64,000 nt of DNA from G963662605 sp963667005. Its GTDB lineage: Bacteria; Bacteroidota; Ignavibacteria; Ignavibacteriales; Ignavibacteriaceae. The DNA is taken from positions 1-64,000 of the forward strand of contig OY762937.1 in NCBI GenBank assembly GCA_963667005.1, read 5' to 3'. The position numbers and the translations under genes were made by a program. This document shows, piece after piece, positions 42,812 to 51,621 of the stretch (its first letter is position 1; each line of letters opens with the position of its first letter). A model generated the notes under the pieces. The model made no database searches and had not been told where the DNA came from. It worked only from the letters and a program-made list of their open reading frames with translations.

Positions 42812-45802
42812 TTATTTCAACCTCCTCATTTTCAGTTGCGCTTCCTTTCCATAATCATCATCGGGATGTTTATCCAACACCGCATTATACATTTCCTTTG
42901 CACGGCGGTTATCCTTCATTTTGGCATAAATATCGCCAAGCCTCAGGTTTGCTTTCGTCACCCATTCATCATGCTGGGAAAATGAATTTAACACACGGAC
43001 AAAAGCCGTAATGGACTCATTTGACTTTGACTGGCTTTGATACAGCACGCCGAGATTGTACTGGGCTGCTGCGCCAAGGTCATCCGTGCGTTTCGTTGCA
43101 AGATTCTGGAAATACTTAACCGCGTTGGAATATCGTTTCGCGTTCATTTCAACGTTACCCAAATCCAGACGCGCTTTATCTGCAAAGATGCTTCCATCAT
43201 AATATTGGACTACTTCATCATAAACATCATAGGCCGAAGCGACATCACCCTTATCATTCAGAGTAGCTGCCTTCCAGTATAAAAATTCTGCTCTTGATTG
43301 AGGAGTTTGGATTTTGTTGTATGCTTCATCATAAACTTTAATTGCTGCATCATACGCGTGCTGATTCCTCAGTTCCTGTCCCCACTCAATGACAGCAGAA
43401 ACGGCTTCATCGCTTGACGGGTATGAATCGAATACTAATTTGAATTTTTTCAGAGCCTCATCTGCATTACCCAGCAGCTGTTCACATTTTCCGATCCAAT
43501 AGTATGCTTTTGAAATGTTCTTACTTTTTGGGAAGAGAAAAATAAACTCTGAATATGCTGAACGTGCAGCCATATAGTTGCCCTGGCTAAAGTACAGTTC
43601 ACCCTTCTTCAGGAAAAGTTGATCGGCATATCCGGCAGACTTCCTCTGTTTTACATAAGAGTCAATCGTGTTTACAGCAGCATCAACATCACCCTTTGCC
43701 ATGTACGACGTTTGAATTCCATTGATAGCGTCATACACATAGTTTGAATTCGGGTAGCTGTTGATTACCGTAGAATAGCAGGTAATAGCAGTATCATATT
43801 TTGCCGAATTGTAATAAGCATCGCCGAGTGAGTAGTATACCAATGGGGCAATTTTGGAATTCGGCGAATACGCGAGCATGCGCTTATAAGTCTCAATGGC
43901 TTCAAGTAGTTTTCCCTGCTGGAAACTAATCCATCCCATCATATAAATTGAATTCTCCGCATATGAAGAGCGAGGATAGGTCGTAAGCAAGCGGTTAAAT
44001 TCATCAAGGGCGTTCTGCACCTTACCTGCTTTATATAAACTTAATCCGTATTGATAGCTTAAATAGTCTTTGTTTTTCTCAACGGTTTTCGACTTGAGGA
44101 GATCTTCATATATCCTTGCGGCGTCGGCATATTTTTTACCGGCAAGATATGTATCTGCCAGTCTCAGTCGTGCATCAAAAACCTTAACATCCTTAGGATA
44201 TTTCTTTATAAAATCAAGATAGGAGAATGAAGCGTTGGCATAATCTTTTTGATTATAGTAGCAGTATGCCATACCATACATTACTGCGCTGCCGAGCTCC
44301 GGATTGTTCATGTCAATTTTTTTGTAGTAACTTAAAGCTTCATGGTAGCGCTCGGATTGGAAGAAACTTTCTGCAAGATAGAACGACACCTTGTCGGTCT
44401 CAAAGCTTTTATCTCTTTCGGCAAGTCCCGTTAAAACTTTTGCCGCTTCATCATAATTTTTCATGCAATAGGCAGTAACACCGATGCCGAACTCTGCGCG
44501 GTTTTTCAAATCGGACGGCAAGTAGTTCAGTGACTTTGCATCAGAAAAATTCTGATAAGATTTCTGATAACGCGCACGATTCAGTTCGACCTCGCCAAGA
44601 AGGACATATATTTTTGCTTTTAGATCTATATCCCTTGTAGATAAAGCATTCTCAAGGAAATAGGCTGCCTTTTCATACATTTTTCTTGTGTAATGAATTA
44701 CTCCCATCTGATACTGTGCACCATACACCATGGGTGAGGATGGATACTGCTTTAAAAAATCATCGAAAGATTTCAGAGCCTCATTGTCGTTGCCAAGGTA
44801 GCGCTGCGATTCACCTTCCCAGTACAATGAGAGTCTTGCCAATGAATCAGTCCCATCCACTAATGAATGAAATGTTTTATATGCTTCGTTGAAATTATTT
44901 TTTTGAAAATGGCACCACGCGAGCGAATAATTGATTTCCCGGATGAAAGCGATAGCCGGATACTTTTTAATAATATCTTCAAATGTCGCCTGCGCTTTAT
45001 CATATTCTGCTGTGCGGAAATATGAATTACCGAGCATATAGAGTGCTTCACCTTGCTTCTCAACGCTCAAGGATTCAACTGCCGGGTTGGACAATTCGAT
45101 AATTGAATTTTCATAGTCTTTTAATTTAAAATAGCAGTAACCGATGCGTGACTGTGCAGATGCATAGAGCGTGCTTGTTTTATAATTGCTCAGAAGCATA
45201 TCATAAAACTCAACTGCCTTTTTGTAATCTTCCTTTTTCTCATAAATACCTGCGAGCGAGAAGATGGTATAATCAAGATACTTGTTGTTGCGTTTTTCCT
45301 GTATGGCCTGCTGATAAAAAATTATCGCATCATCATATTTCTCTTCAACAGTAAAAGTTTCTCCTACCCAGTATTGCGCCGAGCCGTAATGTTCATTATT
45401 CGGATAATCAAAAATAAGTATGCCAAGCCGGTCACGGCATTTTGAGTAGCTTTTAATCTGGAAGTATAAAAGTCCTGCCTTATATAAAGCTTCTTCGCGG
45501 TAATTAGAAAAGCGATACAAGGTTATTACTTTTTCGTACTCGAAAATGGCTGATTCCACATCACCAAGAAGATTCATGCACTCTGCGGCATAAAACTGAG
45601 CAGCGGCCTGCTTTTCGGTAACCAGTGATTGTGCTGCTATATAACTTTTAAATTTTTGATATGAAGCCCCGTATGCTCCTCTGGAAAAATCGTCCATAGC
45701 TGAAGCATAGGTTTCTTCCAAACTTTGAGAGAATACGAACGAAGATTGCAGGAGTACTACTGTTAAAATAAAAAGGATTTTAGATCGCATAGAATTTTTC
45801 AT
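42812..45802 (-). CDS. Large periplasmic TPR-repeat protein
   Basis: 996 residues with a signal peptide (about 1-25) and TPR/SEL1-like helical repeats over almost the whole length, e.g. AIFEYEKVITLYRFSNYREE, AVEFYDMLLSNYKTSTLYAS, AIETYKRMLAYSPNSKIAPL and AAIKVYDEAYNKIQTPQSRA. Repeat spacing is near 36 residues. It would serve as an extended periplasmic scaffold, similar in idea to YfgM/BamD or tol-pal YbgF proteins but far larger. It heads a four-gene minus-strand run (TPR, barrel, HU-SPOR, TonB), which suggests a role in outer-membrane organisation or division (inference). Confidence 0.85.
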   Translation of the reverse strand: MKNSMRSKILFILTVVLLQSSFVFSQSLEETYASAMDDFSRGAYGASYQKFKSYIAAQSLVTEKQAAAQFYAAECMNLLGDVESAIFEYEKVITLYRFSNYREEALYKAGLLYFQIKSYSKCRDRLGILIFDYPNNEHYGSAQYWVGETFTVEEKYDDAIIFYQQAIQEKRNNKYLDYTIFSLAGIYEKKEDYKKAVEFYDMLLSNYKTSTLYASAQSRIGYCYFKLKDYENSIIELSNPAVESLSVEKQGEALYMLGNSYFRTAEYDKAQATFEDIIKKYPAIAFIREINYSLAWCHFQKNNFNEAYKTFHSLVDGTDSLARLSLYWEGESQRYLGNDNEALKSFDDFLKQYPSSPMVYGAQYQMGVIHYTRKMYEKAAYFLENALSTRDIDLKAKIYVLLGEVELNRARYQKSYQNFSDAKSLNYLPSDLKNRAEFGIGVTAYCMKNYDEAAKVLTGLAERDKSFETDKVSFYLAESFFQSERYHEALSYYKKIDMNNPELGSAVMYGMAYCYYNQKDYANASFSYLDFIKKYPKDVKVFDARLRLADTYLAGKKYADAARIYEDLLKSKTVEKNKDYLSYQYGLSLYKAGKVQNALDEFNRLLTTYPRSSYAENSIYMMGWISFQQGKLLEAIETYKRMLAYSPNSKIAPLVYYSLGDAYYNSAKYDTAITCYSTVINSYPNSNYVYDAINGIQTSYMAKGDVDAAVNTIDSYVKQRKSAGYADQLFLKKGELYFSQGNYMAARSAYSEFIFLFPKSKNISKAYYWIGKCEQLLGNADEALKKFKLVFDSYPSSDEAVSAVIEWGQELRNQHAYDAAIKVYDEAYNKIQTPQSRAEFLYWKAATLNDKGDVASAYDVYDEVVQYYDGSIFADKARLDLGNVEMNAKRYSNAVKYFQNLATKRTDDLGAAAQYNLGVLYQSQSKSNESITAFVRVLNSFSQHDEWVTKANLRLGDIYAKMKDNRRAKEMYNAVLDKHPDDDYGKEAQLKMRRLK

Positions 45803-45954
45803 CCGGTTTTAGAAAAACTTTCCCATAAATAGATAAATTGGCATAATTTTTCGAAATAATCCATGCAATATAACGAACACGGGGGGATTTTGCGACTCAC
45901 TGCCCTCTTCCTAACCCACAGCTGAAGTGTATGTTGCACAACTTTTCACATTAA

Positions 45955-46081
45955 CCACGGTCTTTAGACCGTGGGCGGATGCCCACCCCGAGAGCTGGAC
46001 TTTAGTCCAACAAACGTATTTTTGGGGGACTAAAGTCCGGGAAGTCTTTAGCTTTCTTCCTCACGGCATTAAAATGCCGTG
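45955..46081. repeat. Palindromic (REP-like) element cluster
   Basis: The ~500-base gap 45803-46303 has no gene. It holds four tight palindromes: CCACGGTC/GACCGTGG at 45955-45974, GGACTTTAGTCC at 45997-46008, its exact complement GGACTAAAGTCC at 46027-46038, and CACGGCATT/AATGCCGTG at 46062-46081. Flanks about 45930-45955 and 46080-46112 are imperfect inverted copies (TTGCACAAC...ATTAACCACGG against CCGTGTTAAT...GTTGTGGCAC), giving one larger element of ~180 bases. This suits a non-autonomous RAYT/REP-type unit (inference). No transposase is present. Confidence 0.65.
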
Positions 46082-46303
46082 TTAATGATAATCACATTGA
46101 GTTGTGGCACAGGAGATTTACTTCAATTCCTATAAAATGCAAGTACTTTATAACTATATCATCTCAAATCCCCCCATTATGCTTCAAAAATCATACAAAA
46201 TGAGCACAAGGTTCCCGTCTTAACTTAAAATTTGATTTTAAAACGATTATATTGAGAATTGAAAATTCTTTAAACAATTAAGCAGCTTCCGGAGGATCCC
46301 TTG

Positions 46304-48310
46304 ATGGAACATGATGAAAAATTTGACCAATTAGCAATTAATACTTTACGTTTACTGGCTGTAGATGGTGTACAAAAAGCAAATTCAGGACACCCGGGCA
46401 TGCCTATGGGGTGCTCACCGATAGCATATCTATTATATTCAAAAATTATGAAGCATAACCCAGCCAACCCGAAATGGTTGAACAGGGATCGTTTTATTTT
46501 ATCACCGGGACACGGCAGCATGCTGCTATACGGCATTCTTCATCTTTGCGGTTACGATGTTCCGATGGAACAACTGAAACAGTTCCGCCAGCTTAACAGC
46601 ATCACCCCCGGACACCCTGAATTCGGATTGACCGCAGGCGTTGAAACAACAACAGGTCCGCTGGGACAGGGATTTGCTAATGCTGTGGGAATGGCTTGGG
46701 CACAGGCTCATATTGCCGCACGTTTCAACAAAGACGATATTAAGCTTATTGACCATTTTGTTTACGGAATTTGTAGTGACGGTGACCTTGAAGAAGGTAT
46801 CTCACACGAAGCCGCTTCATTAGCAGGCCACTTGAAACTCGGCAAAATCATTTTCTTCTATGATGATAACGGAATTTCAATTGATGGTGAAACTCACCTT
46901 TCCTTCTCCGATGATACAGCGAAACGATTTGAAGCTTATCACTGGCATGTTCAGCACGTTTCAGATGTGAATGATTTAAGCCAGCTTGAAGCCGCCGTTA
47001 AAAACGCGCAGGCTGATCCCCGTCCATCAATCATTGTTACAAAAACACATATCGGTTACGGAAGCCCGAACAAACAGGATAAAGAATCTTCACACGGTAG
47101 TCCGCTTGGCGCTGAAGAAGTTAAGTTAACTAAAAAGAATTTAAACTGGGTATCAGAAGAAGATTTCTTCGTACCCGAAGAAGTACGCTCGTTCTTTAAT
47201 ACTCTTGGACCTAAAGGTAAAGATGCTGAAGCAGCATGGGAAAAAATTCATGCTGAGTATAAAGCCAAATATCCCGAAGATGCTGCCATTCTCGCCAAAG
47301 CCTTTGCGGGCGATACGGACCTAGATTGGGCCAATGTTCTTCCGAAATTCGTGGACGACGGGAAGAAACTTGCTACACGTCAGGCTTCAGGAAAAGTTAT
47401 CAATGCTCTTGCGAAAGCTCTTCCGCTGCTCTTTGGTGGTTCAGCCGACTTGGCTCCTTCTAACAATACGCTTGTTGCAGGCGAAGCTGATTTCTCCGCT
47501 TCAAACTATGCAGGCAGAAACTTACACTTCGGTATCCGTGAACACGGCATGGCTTCTATTATGAATGGTATGGCAATGTACGGCGGACTTATTCCTTACG
47601 GTGGAACATTCATGGTCTTTGCAGATTATCTGCGTCCTACCATTCGCATCGCATCACTCTCACATGTTCGTCCGATTTACGTGTTGACACACGACAGTAT
47701 CGGCCTCGGCGAAGACGGTCCGACACATCAGCCGGTTGAACAAATAGCTTCATTGCGCTGCATCCCCGGATTAACAACTATCCGCCCAGCTGACGCAAAT
47801 GAAACTGCCGGCGCATGGAAAGTTGCAATTGAAAAGAAAAACGGCCCCGTAGCTTTATTGTTAACCCGTCAGGGACTCCCCGTTCTTGACCCTGCCAAGT
47901 GTGATGCTGTCAACGGCGTTGCAAAAGGCGCTTATATCGTCAAAGATTCTCAGGGAACGCCGGACATCATTTTAATCGCAAGCGGTTCAGAATTACAGCA
48001 CTGCATTAAAGCAGGCGAACAGCTTGAAGCCGAAGGCGTAAAAGTTCGCGTTGTGAGCTTCCCAAGCTGGGATCTCTTCGATAAACAAAGCCCAGAATAT
48101 AAAGAATCCGTTTTGCCGAAATCCGTAAAAAAACGCATCGCTATTGAAGCGAATATCGGTATGGGTTGGGAAAAGTATGTTGGAGATGAAGGTGTTATTA
48201 TCAGTCTGGAAAGATTTGGTGCCTCCGCTCCTTTTGAAATTCTCATGAAAGAATTCGGATTTACCGCTGAGAACGTTTTAGCCAAAGCAAAAACCTTGCT
48301 CGGGAAATAG
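46304..48310 (+). CDS. tkt: Transketolase
   Basis: 668 residues from the ATG at 46304, with GGAGG at 46291-46295; the TTG at 46301 is less likely. Moves two-carbon units in the pentose phosphate pathway using ThDP. The ThDP motif GDGDLEEGISHEAASLAGH...DDN, the His of NSGHPGMPMG near residue 28-37, the GIREHGMASIMNGMA segment with the catalytic Glu and the LTHDSIGLGEDGPTHQPVEQ loop (given as HDSIGLGEDGPTHQPVEQ) are all present. Length suits the family. The 52-residue Cys-rich gene follows 2 bases after its stop, so they are likely co-transcribed. Confidence 0.95.
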   Translation: MEHDEKFDQLAINTLRLLAVDGVQKANSGHPGMPMGCSPIAYLLYSKIMKHNPANPKWLNRDRFILSPGHGSMLLYGILHLCGYDVPMEQLKQFRQLNSITPGHPEFGLTAGVETTTGPLGQGFANAVGMAWAQAHIAARFNKDDIKLIDHFVYGICSDGDLEEGISHEAASLAGHLKLGKIIFFYDDNGISIDGETHLSFSDDTAKRFEAYHWHVQHVSDVNDLSQLEAAVKNAQADPRPSIIVTKTHIGYGSPNKQDKESSHGSPLGAEEVKLTKKNLNWVSEEDFFVPEEVRSFFNTLGPKGKDAEAAWEKIHAEYKAKYPEDAAILAKAFAGDTDLDWANVLPKFVDDGKKLATRQASGKVINALAKALPLLFGGSADLAPSNNTLVAGEADFSASNYAGRNLHFGIREHGMASIMNGMAMYGGLIPYGGTFMVFADYLRPTIRIASLSHVRPIYVLTHDSIGLGEDGPTHQPVEQIASLRCIPGLTTIRPADANETAGAWKVAIEKKNGPVALLLTRQGLPVLDPAKCDAVNGVAKGAYIVKDSQGTPDIILIASGSELQHCIKAGEQLEAEGVKVRVVSFPSWDLFDKQSPEYKESVLPKSVKKRIAIEANIGMGWEKYVGDEGVIISLERFGASAPFEILMKEFGFTAENVLAKAKTLLGK

Positions 48311-48312
48311 TA

Positions 48313-48471
48313 ATGTCAAAATTACGGGATAAGTTTACAGAAGCCGAGTGGCAGAAATGCTGCACCGGCTTATGCGATGATTGCCGCCTAGCCAAGAAGT
48401 ACAAAAAAGAATATGGCAAGGAAGAAGGCAAAAAGAAGCTCAAAAAGGACAAAAAAAAGATTTTAGGGTAA
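48313..48471 (+). CDS. Small Cys- and Lys-rich protein
   Basis: 52 residues. The N-terminal half has four cysteines spaced as CC-x3-C-x2-C (QKCCTGLCDDCRLAKKY), suited to a small zinc or iron-sulphur site; the rest is very rich in Lys/Glu. ATG lies 2 bases after the transketolase stop. The codons look like those of the neighbours, no stop interrupts it, and a gapA promoter follows. It was too short for standard length cut-offs. Function unknown; a nucleic-acid or ribosome-binding micro-protein is a guess. Confidence 0.55.
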   Translation: MSKLRDKFTEAEWQKCCTGLCDDCRLAKKYKKEYGKEEGKKKLKKDKKKILG

Positions 48472-48506
48472 AATTTCGTATTTTTCCCCTGTAAATCTGT
48501 TTTGGT

Positions 48507-48538
48507 GTTGAGATTCAGCCAATAGTTCCGTAAATTTT
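48507..48538 (+). promoter_or_regulatory. Possible Bacteroidota-type promoter of gapA
   Basis: GTTG at 48507-48510, then 20 bases, then TAAATTTT at 48531-48538, close to the TTTG-N19..21-TAnnTTTG consensus. The start of gapA is 45 bases further, after AAGGAG. Confidence 0.4.
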
Positions 48539-48582
48539 TATTTCAAATTTTTGGTATTACTAGAAAGTAAGGAGAAAATATA

Positions 48583-49644
48583 ATGGCTATTAAAGTAGGT
48601 ATCAACGGATTCGGAAGAATCGGAAGATTAGTTTTTTCTGCTATCGCAGGCCGCGGATTACTAGGAAAAGAAATCGAAGTTGCTGCTGTTGTTGATGTTA
48701 CAACAAGCGCTAAATATTTCGCTTATCAGCTGAAATATGATTCAGTTCATGGAAAATTCGGCGGAACGATTACAACCGAAAAAAGCAAACCTGAAGTTGA
48801 AGATGACGATGTTCTCGTTGTCAACGGCGCAAAAGTTCATTGTGTCGCAGCTACAAAAGATCCAAGCCAATTGCCATGGAAAGATTACGGTGTTGATTTC
48901 GTAATTGAATCAACCGGTTTATTCACTGATTCCGAAAAAGCAAAAGGCCACCTCGCAGCAGGCGCAAAAAAAGTTATTATTTCAGCTCCGGGCAAAGGCG
49001 ATGTTAAAACCATCGTTCTCGGTGTTAACGATAATGAATATGATCCTGCAAAACATGACATCATTTCGAATGCTTCATGTACTACCAACTGTCTCGCTCC
49101 GCTCGTACACGTTCTGTTAAAAGAAGGTATCGGCATTGAGACCGGTTTAATGACGACAATTCATGCTTATACAGCTACACAAAAAACCGTTGACGGTCCT
49201 TCAAAGAAAGACTGGCGCGGAGGCAGAGCAGCTGCTATCAATATTATCCCTTCAACAACCGGTGCCGCAAAGGCAGTTGGCGAAGTTCTTCCTGCCGTTA
49301 AGGGCAAATTAACAGGTATGTCATTCAGAATTCCTACTCCTGACGTTTCTGTTGTTGACCTTACATTCCGCAGTGTTAAAGAAACATCTATTGCAGAAAT
49401 CAATGAATTATTAAAGAAAGCTTCCGAAACATATCTTAAAGGTATCCTCGGATTCGCAAACGAAGAAGTTGTTTCATCTGACTTCATTCACGATGAACGT
49501 TCTTCAATTTATGATTCACTCGCTACATTGCAAAACAACTTTAAAGATGAGAAACGCTTCTTCAAGCTGGTTTCATGGTATGACAACGAGTGGGGTTATT
49601 CCTGCAGAGTTGTTGATCTTCTCTTAAAGATTGCGAAAGCATAA
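48583..49644 (+). CDS. gapA: Glyceraldehyde-3-phosphate dehydrogenase, type I
   Basis: 353 residues. NAD-binding GINGFGRIGR at 6-15, catalytic Cys166 in SNASCTTNCLAP, phosphate-binding TTIHAYTATQKTVDGPSKKDWRGGR and SWYDNEWGYSCRV at the C-terminus. Slightly longer than usual (~335), through small loops. AAGGAG lies 8 bases before the ATG. It works in glycolysis with the downstream pgk, but a strong terminator separates them, so pgk has its own or a read-through transcript. Confidence 0.97.
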   Translation: MAIKVGINGFGRIGRLVFSAIAGRGLLGKEIEVAAVVDVTTSAKYFAYQLKYDSVHGKFGGTITTEKSKPEVEDDDVLVVNGAKVHCVAATKDPSQLPWKDYGVDFVIESTGLFTDSEKAKGHLAAGAKKVIISAPGKGDVKTIVLGVNDNEYDPAKHDIISNASCTTNCLAPLVHVLLKEGIGIETGLMTTIHAYTATQKTVDGPSKKDWRGGRAAAINIIPSTTGAAKAVGEVLPAVKGKLTGMSFRIPTPDVSVVDLTFRSVKETSIAEINELLKKASETYLKGILGFANEEVVSSDFIHDERSSIYDSLATLQNNFKDEKRFFKLVSWYDNEWGYSCRVVDLLLKIAKA

Positions 49645-49654
49645 ATTTCTTACC

Positions 49655-49686
49655 AAGACGCAACCTACGGGTTGCGTCTTTTTTTT
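49655..49686 (+). terminator. Terminator after gapA
   Basis: Perfect 11-bp stem AAGACGCAACC (49655-49665) and GGTTGCGTCTT (49670-49680) with a TACG loop and a run of T after it, 10 bases past the stop. Confidence 0.92.
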
Positions 49687-49718
49687 GTTTCGAACATTAA
49701 TAAACCCACAGGTGCAAT

Positions 49719-50915
49719 ATGAATAAAAAGACCATTGACCAGATTGAATTAAAAGACAAACGCGTTTTAGTCCGTGTTGACTTCAACGTTCCTCTCGATG
49801 AAAATAAAAACGTTACCGACAATAAACGCATTGTGGAATCACTGCCGACAATTAAAAAGATTATTGCCGACGGCGGGAAAACGATTCTCATGAGCCACCT
49901 CGGCAGACCAAAAGGCGAACCGAATTCTAAATACTCATTAACACCGGCCGCTAAATGCTTAAGCGAACTATTGGGCAAGCCGGTAATTATGGCTCCTGAT
50001 TGCGTTGGTGAAGAAGTTAAAAAGCTCGTTGCTGCAATGCAGCCGGGTGATGTCCTCTTATTAGAGAACCTCCGTTATCATGCAGAAGAAGAAAAGAACG
50101 TTCCTGAATTTGCAAAACAACTCGCCGAACTCGGTGATGTATATGTAAATGATGCATTCGGTAGCGCACACCGTGCACATGCTTCAACAGAAGGCGTGAC
50201 AAAGTTCATTTCTACCTGTGTTGCCGGTTACCTGATGAAAAAAGAATTGGATTACCTTGGTGGCGCGATCTCAAATCCTGTCCGCCCGTACTGTGCTATT
50301 CTCGGCGGCGCGAAAATTTCCGGCAAGATTGACGTAATCAACAACCTCCTCGGAAAAGTTGATACCCTCATCATTGGCGGTGGTATGGCTTATACATTCT
50401 ACAAAGCTCAGGGATTGGAAATCGGCACGTCATTACTCGAAGCCGAAAAGATTGATCTAGCAAAAGAACTGCTCGATAAATTCAAAAATTCCAACGTTAA
50501 ATTGTTACTCCCGGTTGACGTCGTTGTCGCTCCGGAATTCAAGAACGATTCACCGGCAGAAGTAGTCCCGGTTACCGGAATGCCTGCTGATAAAATGGGT
50601 CTTGATATCGGACCGGAAACCAGGAAACTCTTCAGAGATGCAGTACTTGCTTCCAAGACTATCGTTTGGAACGGCCCGATGGGCGTTTTCGAATTCGATA
50701 ACTTTGCTCTCGGTACAAACAGTGTTGCTCAAGCATTAGTTGATGCCACAGCAGCCGGTGCTGTTACGGTTATCGGCGGCGGTGATTCTGCTGCTGCAAT
50801 CGCAAAAGCCGGAATGGAAACAAAAGTATCGCACGTTTCAACAGGCGGTGGCGCTTCACTCGAATTCCTCGAAGGCAAGCTCCTCCCCGGCGTTGAAGCC
50901 CTGAACAATTTATAA
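49719..50915 (+). CDS. pgk: Phosphoglycerate kinase
   Basis: 398 residues, the family's normal length. N-terminal RVDFNVPLDENKNVTDNKRI (3PG site), the LSHLGRPKG loop (MSHLGRPKG here), the hinge GGAKISGKIDVI and the ATP-site GGGDSAAAIAKAG and STGGGASLEFLEGK loops. AGGTG lies 5 bases before the ATG. Converts 1,3-bisphosphoglycerate and ADP to 3-phosphoglycerate and ATP. Confidence 0.97.
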   Translation: MNKKTIDQIELKDKRVLVRVDFNVPLDENKNVTDNKRIVESLPTIKKIIADGGKTILMSHLGRPKGEPNSKYSLTPAAKCLSELLGKPVIMAPDCVGEEVKKLVAAMQPGDVLLLENLRYHAEEEKNVPEFAKQLAELGDVYVNDAFGSAHRAHASTEGVTKFISTCVAGYLMKKELDYLGGAISNPVRPYCAILGGAKISGKIDVINNLLGKVDTLIIGGGMAYTFYKAQGLEIGTSLLEAEKIDLAKELLDKFKNSNVKLLLPVDVVVAPEFKNDSPAEVVPVTGMPADKMGLDIGPETRKLFRDAVLASKTIVWNGPMGVFEFDNFALGTNSVAQALVDATAAGAVTVIGGGDSAAAIAKAGMETKVSHVSTGGGASLEFLEGKLLPGVEALNNL

Positions 50916-50929
50916 TTTCCCCTTTTTTA

Positions 50930-50990
50930 TTCCTAGCCCATGACTTAACCTGCCCGCCTTCGGCGTTCGGGCGGGGTCATGGGCTAGGAA
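50930..50990. repeat. Perfect-armed palindromic element after pgk
   Basis: 15-base perfect arms TTCCTAGCCCATGAC (50930-50944) and GTCATGGGCTAGGAA (50976-50990) enclose an inner hairpin CCCGCC/GGGCGGG (50953-50958, 50969-50975). A partial copy of the right arm (GGTCATGGGCTGGAAA) recurs at about 51223-51238. It follows the pgk stop by 15 bases with a pyrimidine/T stretch (50919-50929) before it, and may also work as a pgk terminator. Confidence 0.7.
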
Positions 50991-51054
50991 ATTAATTCCG
51001 GCCAAAAAACACCCCGTTCTGACAACCTATATCAATTCAACAGCCATAACAATA

Positions 51055-51213
51055 TCTTTTCATGCCGCACCTACGGTGCTCTGTAAATACTTATCACTAT
51101 TTGCTATAAACATGTCACCCGCTACACGAGTTAATAAATTTCTATTTGTACCCTGAATCATTTCGATGTCTGCATTTTTCAGCGGCGTAGCCGCAGCATG
51201 TTTATAGAGAAAT
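51055..51213. repeat. Direct repeat unit, copy 1 (~157 bases)
   Basis: First of two near-identical units in the gene-free stretch 50916-51621. It runs from TTTTCATGCCGCACC to the TTTATAGAGAAATTT end and contains the cores CACCTACGGTG and GGCGTAGCC, which are small palindromes. Copy 2 starts about 225 bases later. The pattern recalls REP/RAYT-type elements; no protein is encoded. Confidence 0.75.
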
Positions 51214-51281
51214 TTAGATTTAGGTCATGGGCTGGAAAATCACATACCAAACACACATCATTCTCCAATCCTGCAATATTT

Positions 51282-51440
51282 TTTCATTTCGCACCTATGG
51301 TGTTCTGTAATTACTTATCACTATATTGCTATAAACATGTCACCCGCTACACGGGTTAATAAATTTCTATTTGTACCCTGAATCATTTCGATGTCCGCAT
51401 TTTTCAGCGGCGTAGCCACGGCATTTTTATAGAATAATTT
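51282..51440. repeat. Direct repeat unit, copy 2 (~157 bases)
   Basis: Second copy of the unit at 51055-51213; only scattered single-base changes and one or two small indels were seen. About 70 unique bases separate the copies. A minus-strand frame (51321-51575) crosses it but consists largely of the repeat and is not a gene. Confidence 0.75.
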
Positions 51441-51621
51441 GATCCTGTCAATTTGAGTTCCAGCGGAACGGCATGTAGAGGACATCCTCTTTTGACTCTT
51501 GATTATACCCCGTGTTGAAGGGCTGAAGGCAGGCATAGAAGTGCCGAATTTTCGCAAATAGATATGTATAAACAACCGAAATTTTCTACTATATTATGTC
51601 CCAAATTAATCAGGCTTTGTG

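Noticed and set aside
51055..51440. Possible CRISPR array
   Set aside because: There are only two long (~157-base) units with one spacer-like gap and no cas genes; this is a direct repeat of an intergenic element.
51321..51575. 84-residue frame in the repeat
   Set aside because: It lies mostly in the repeat unit, has no start site of quality and no protein features.
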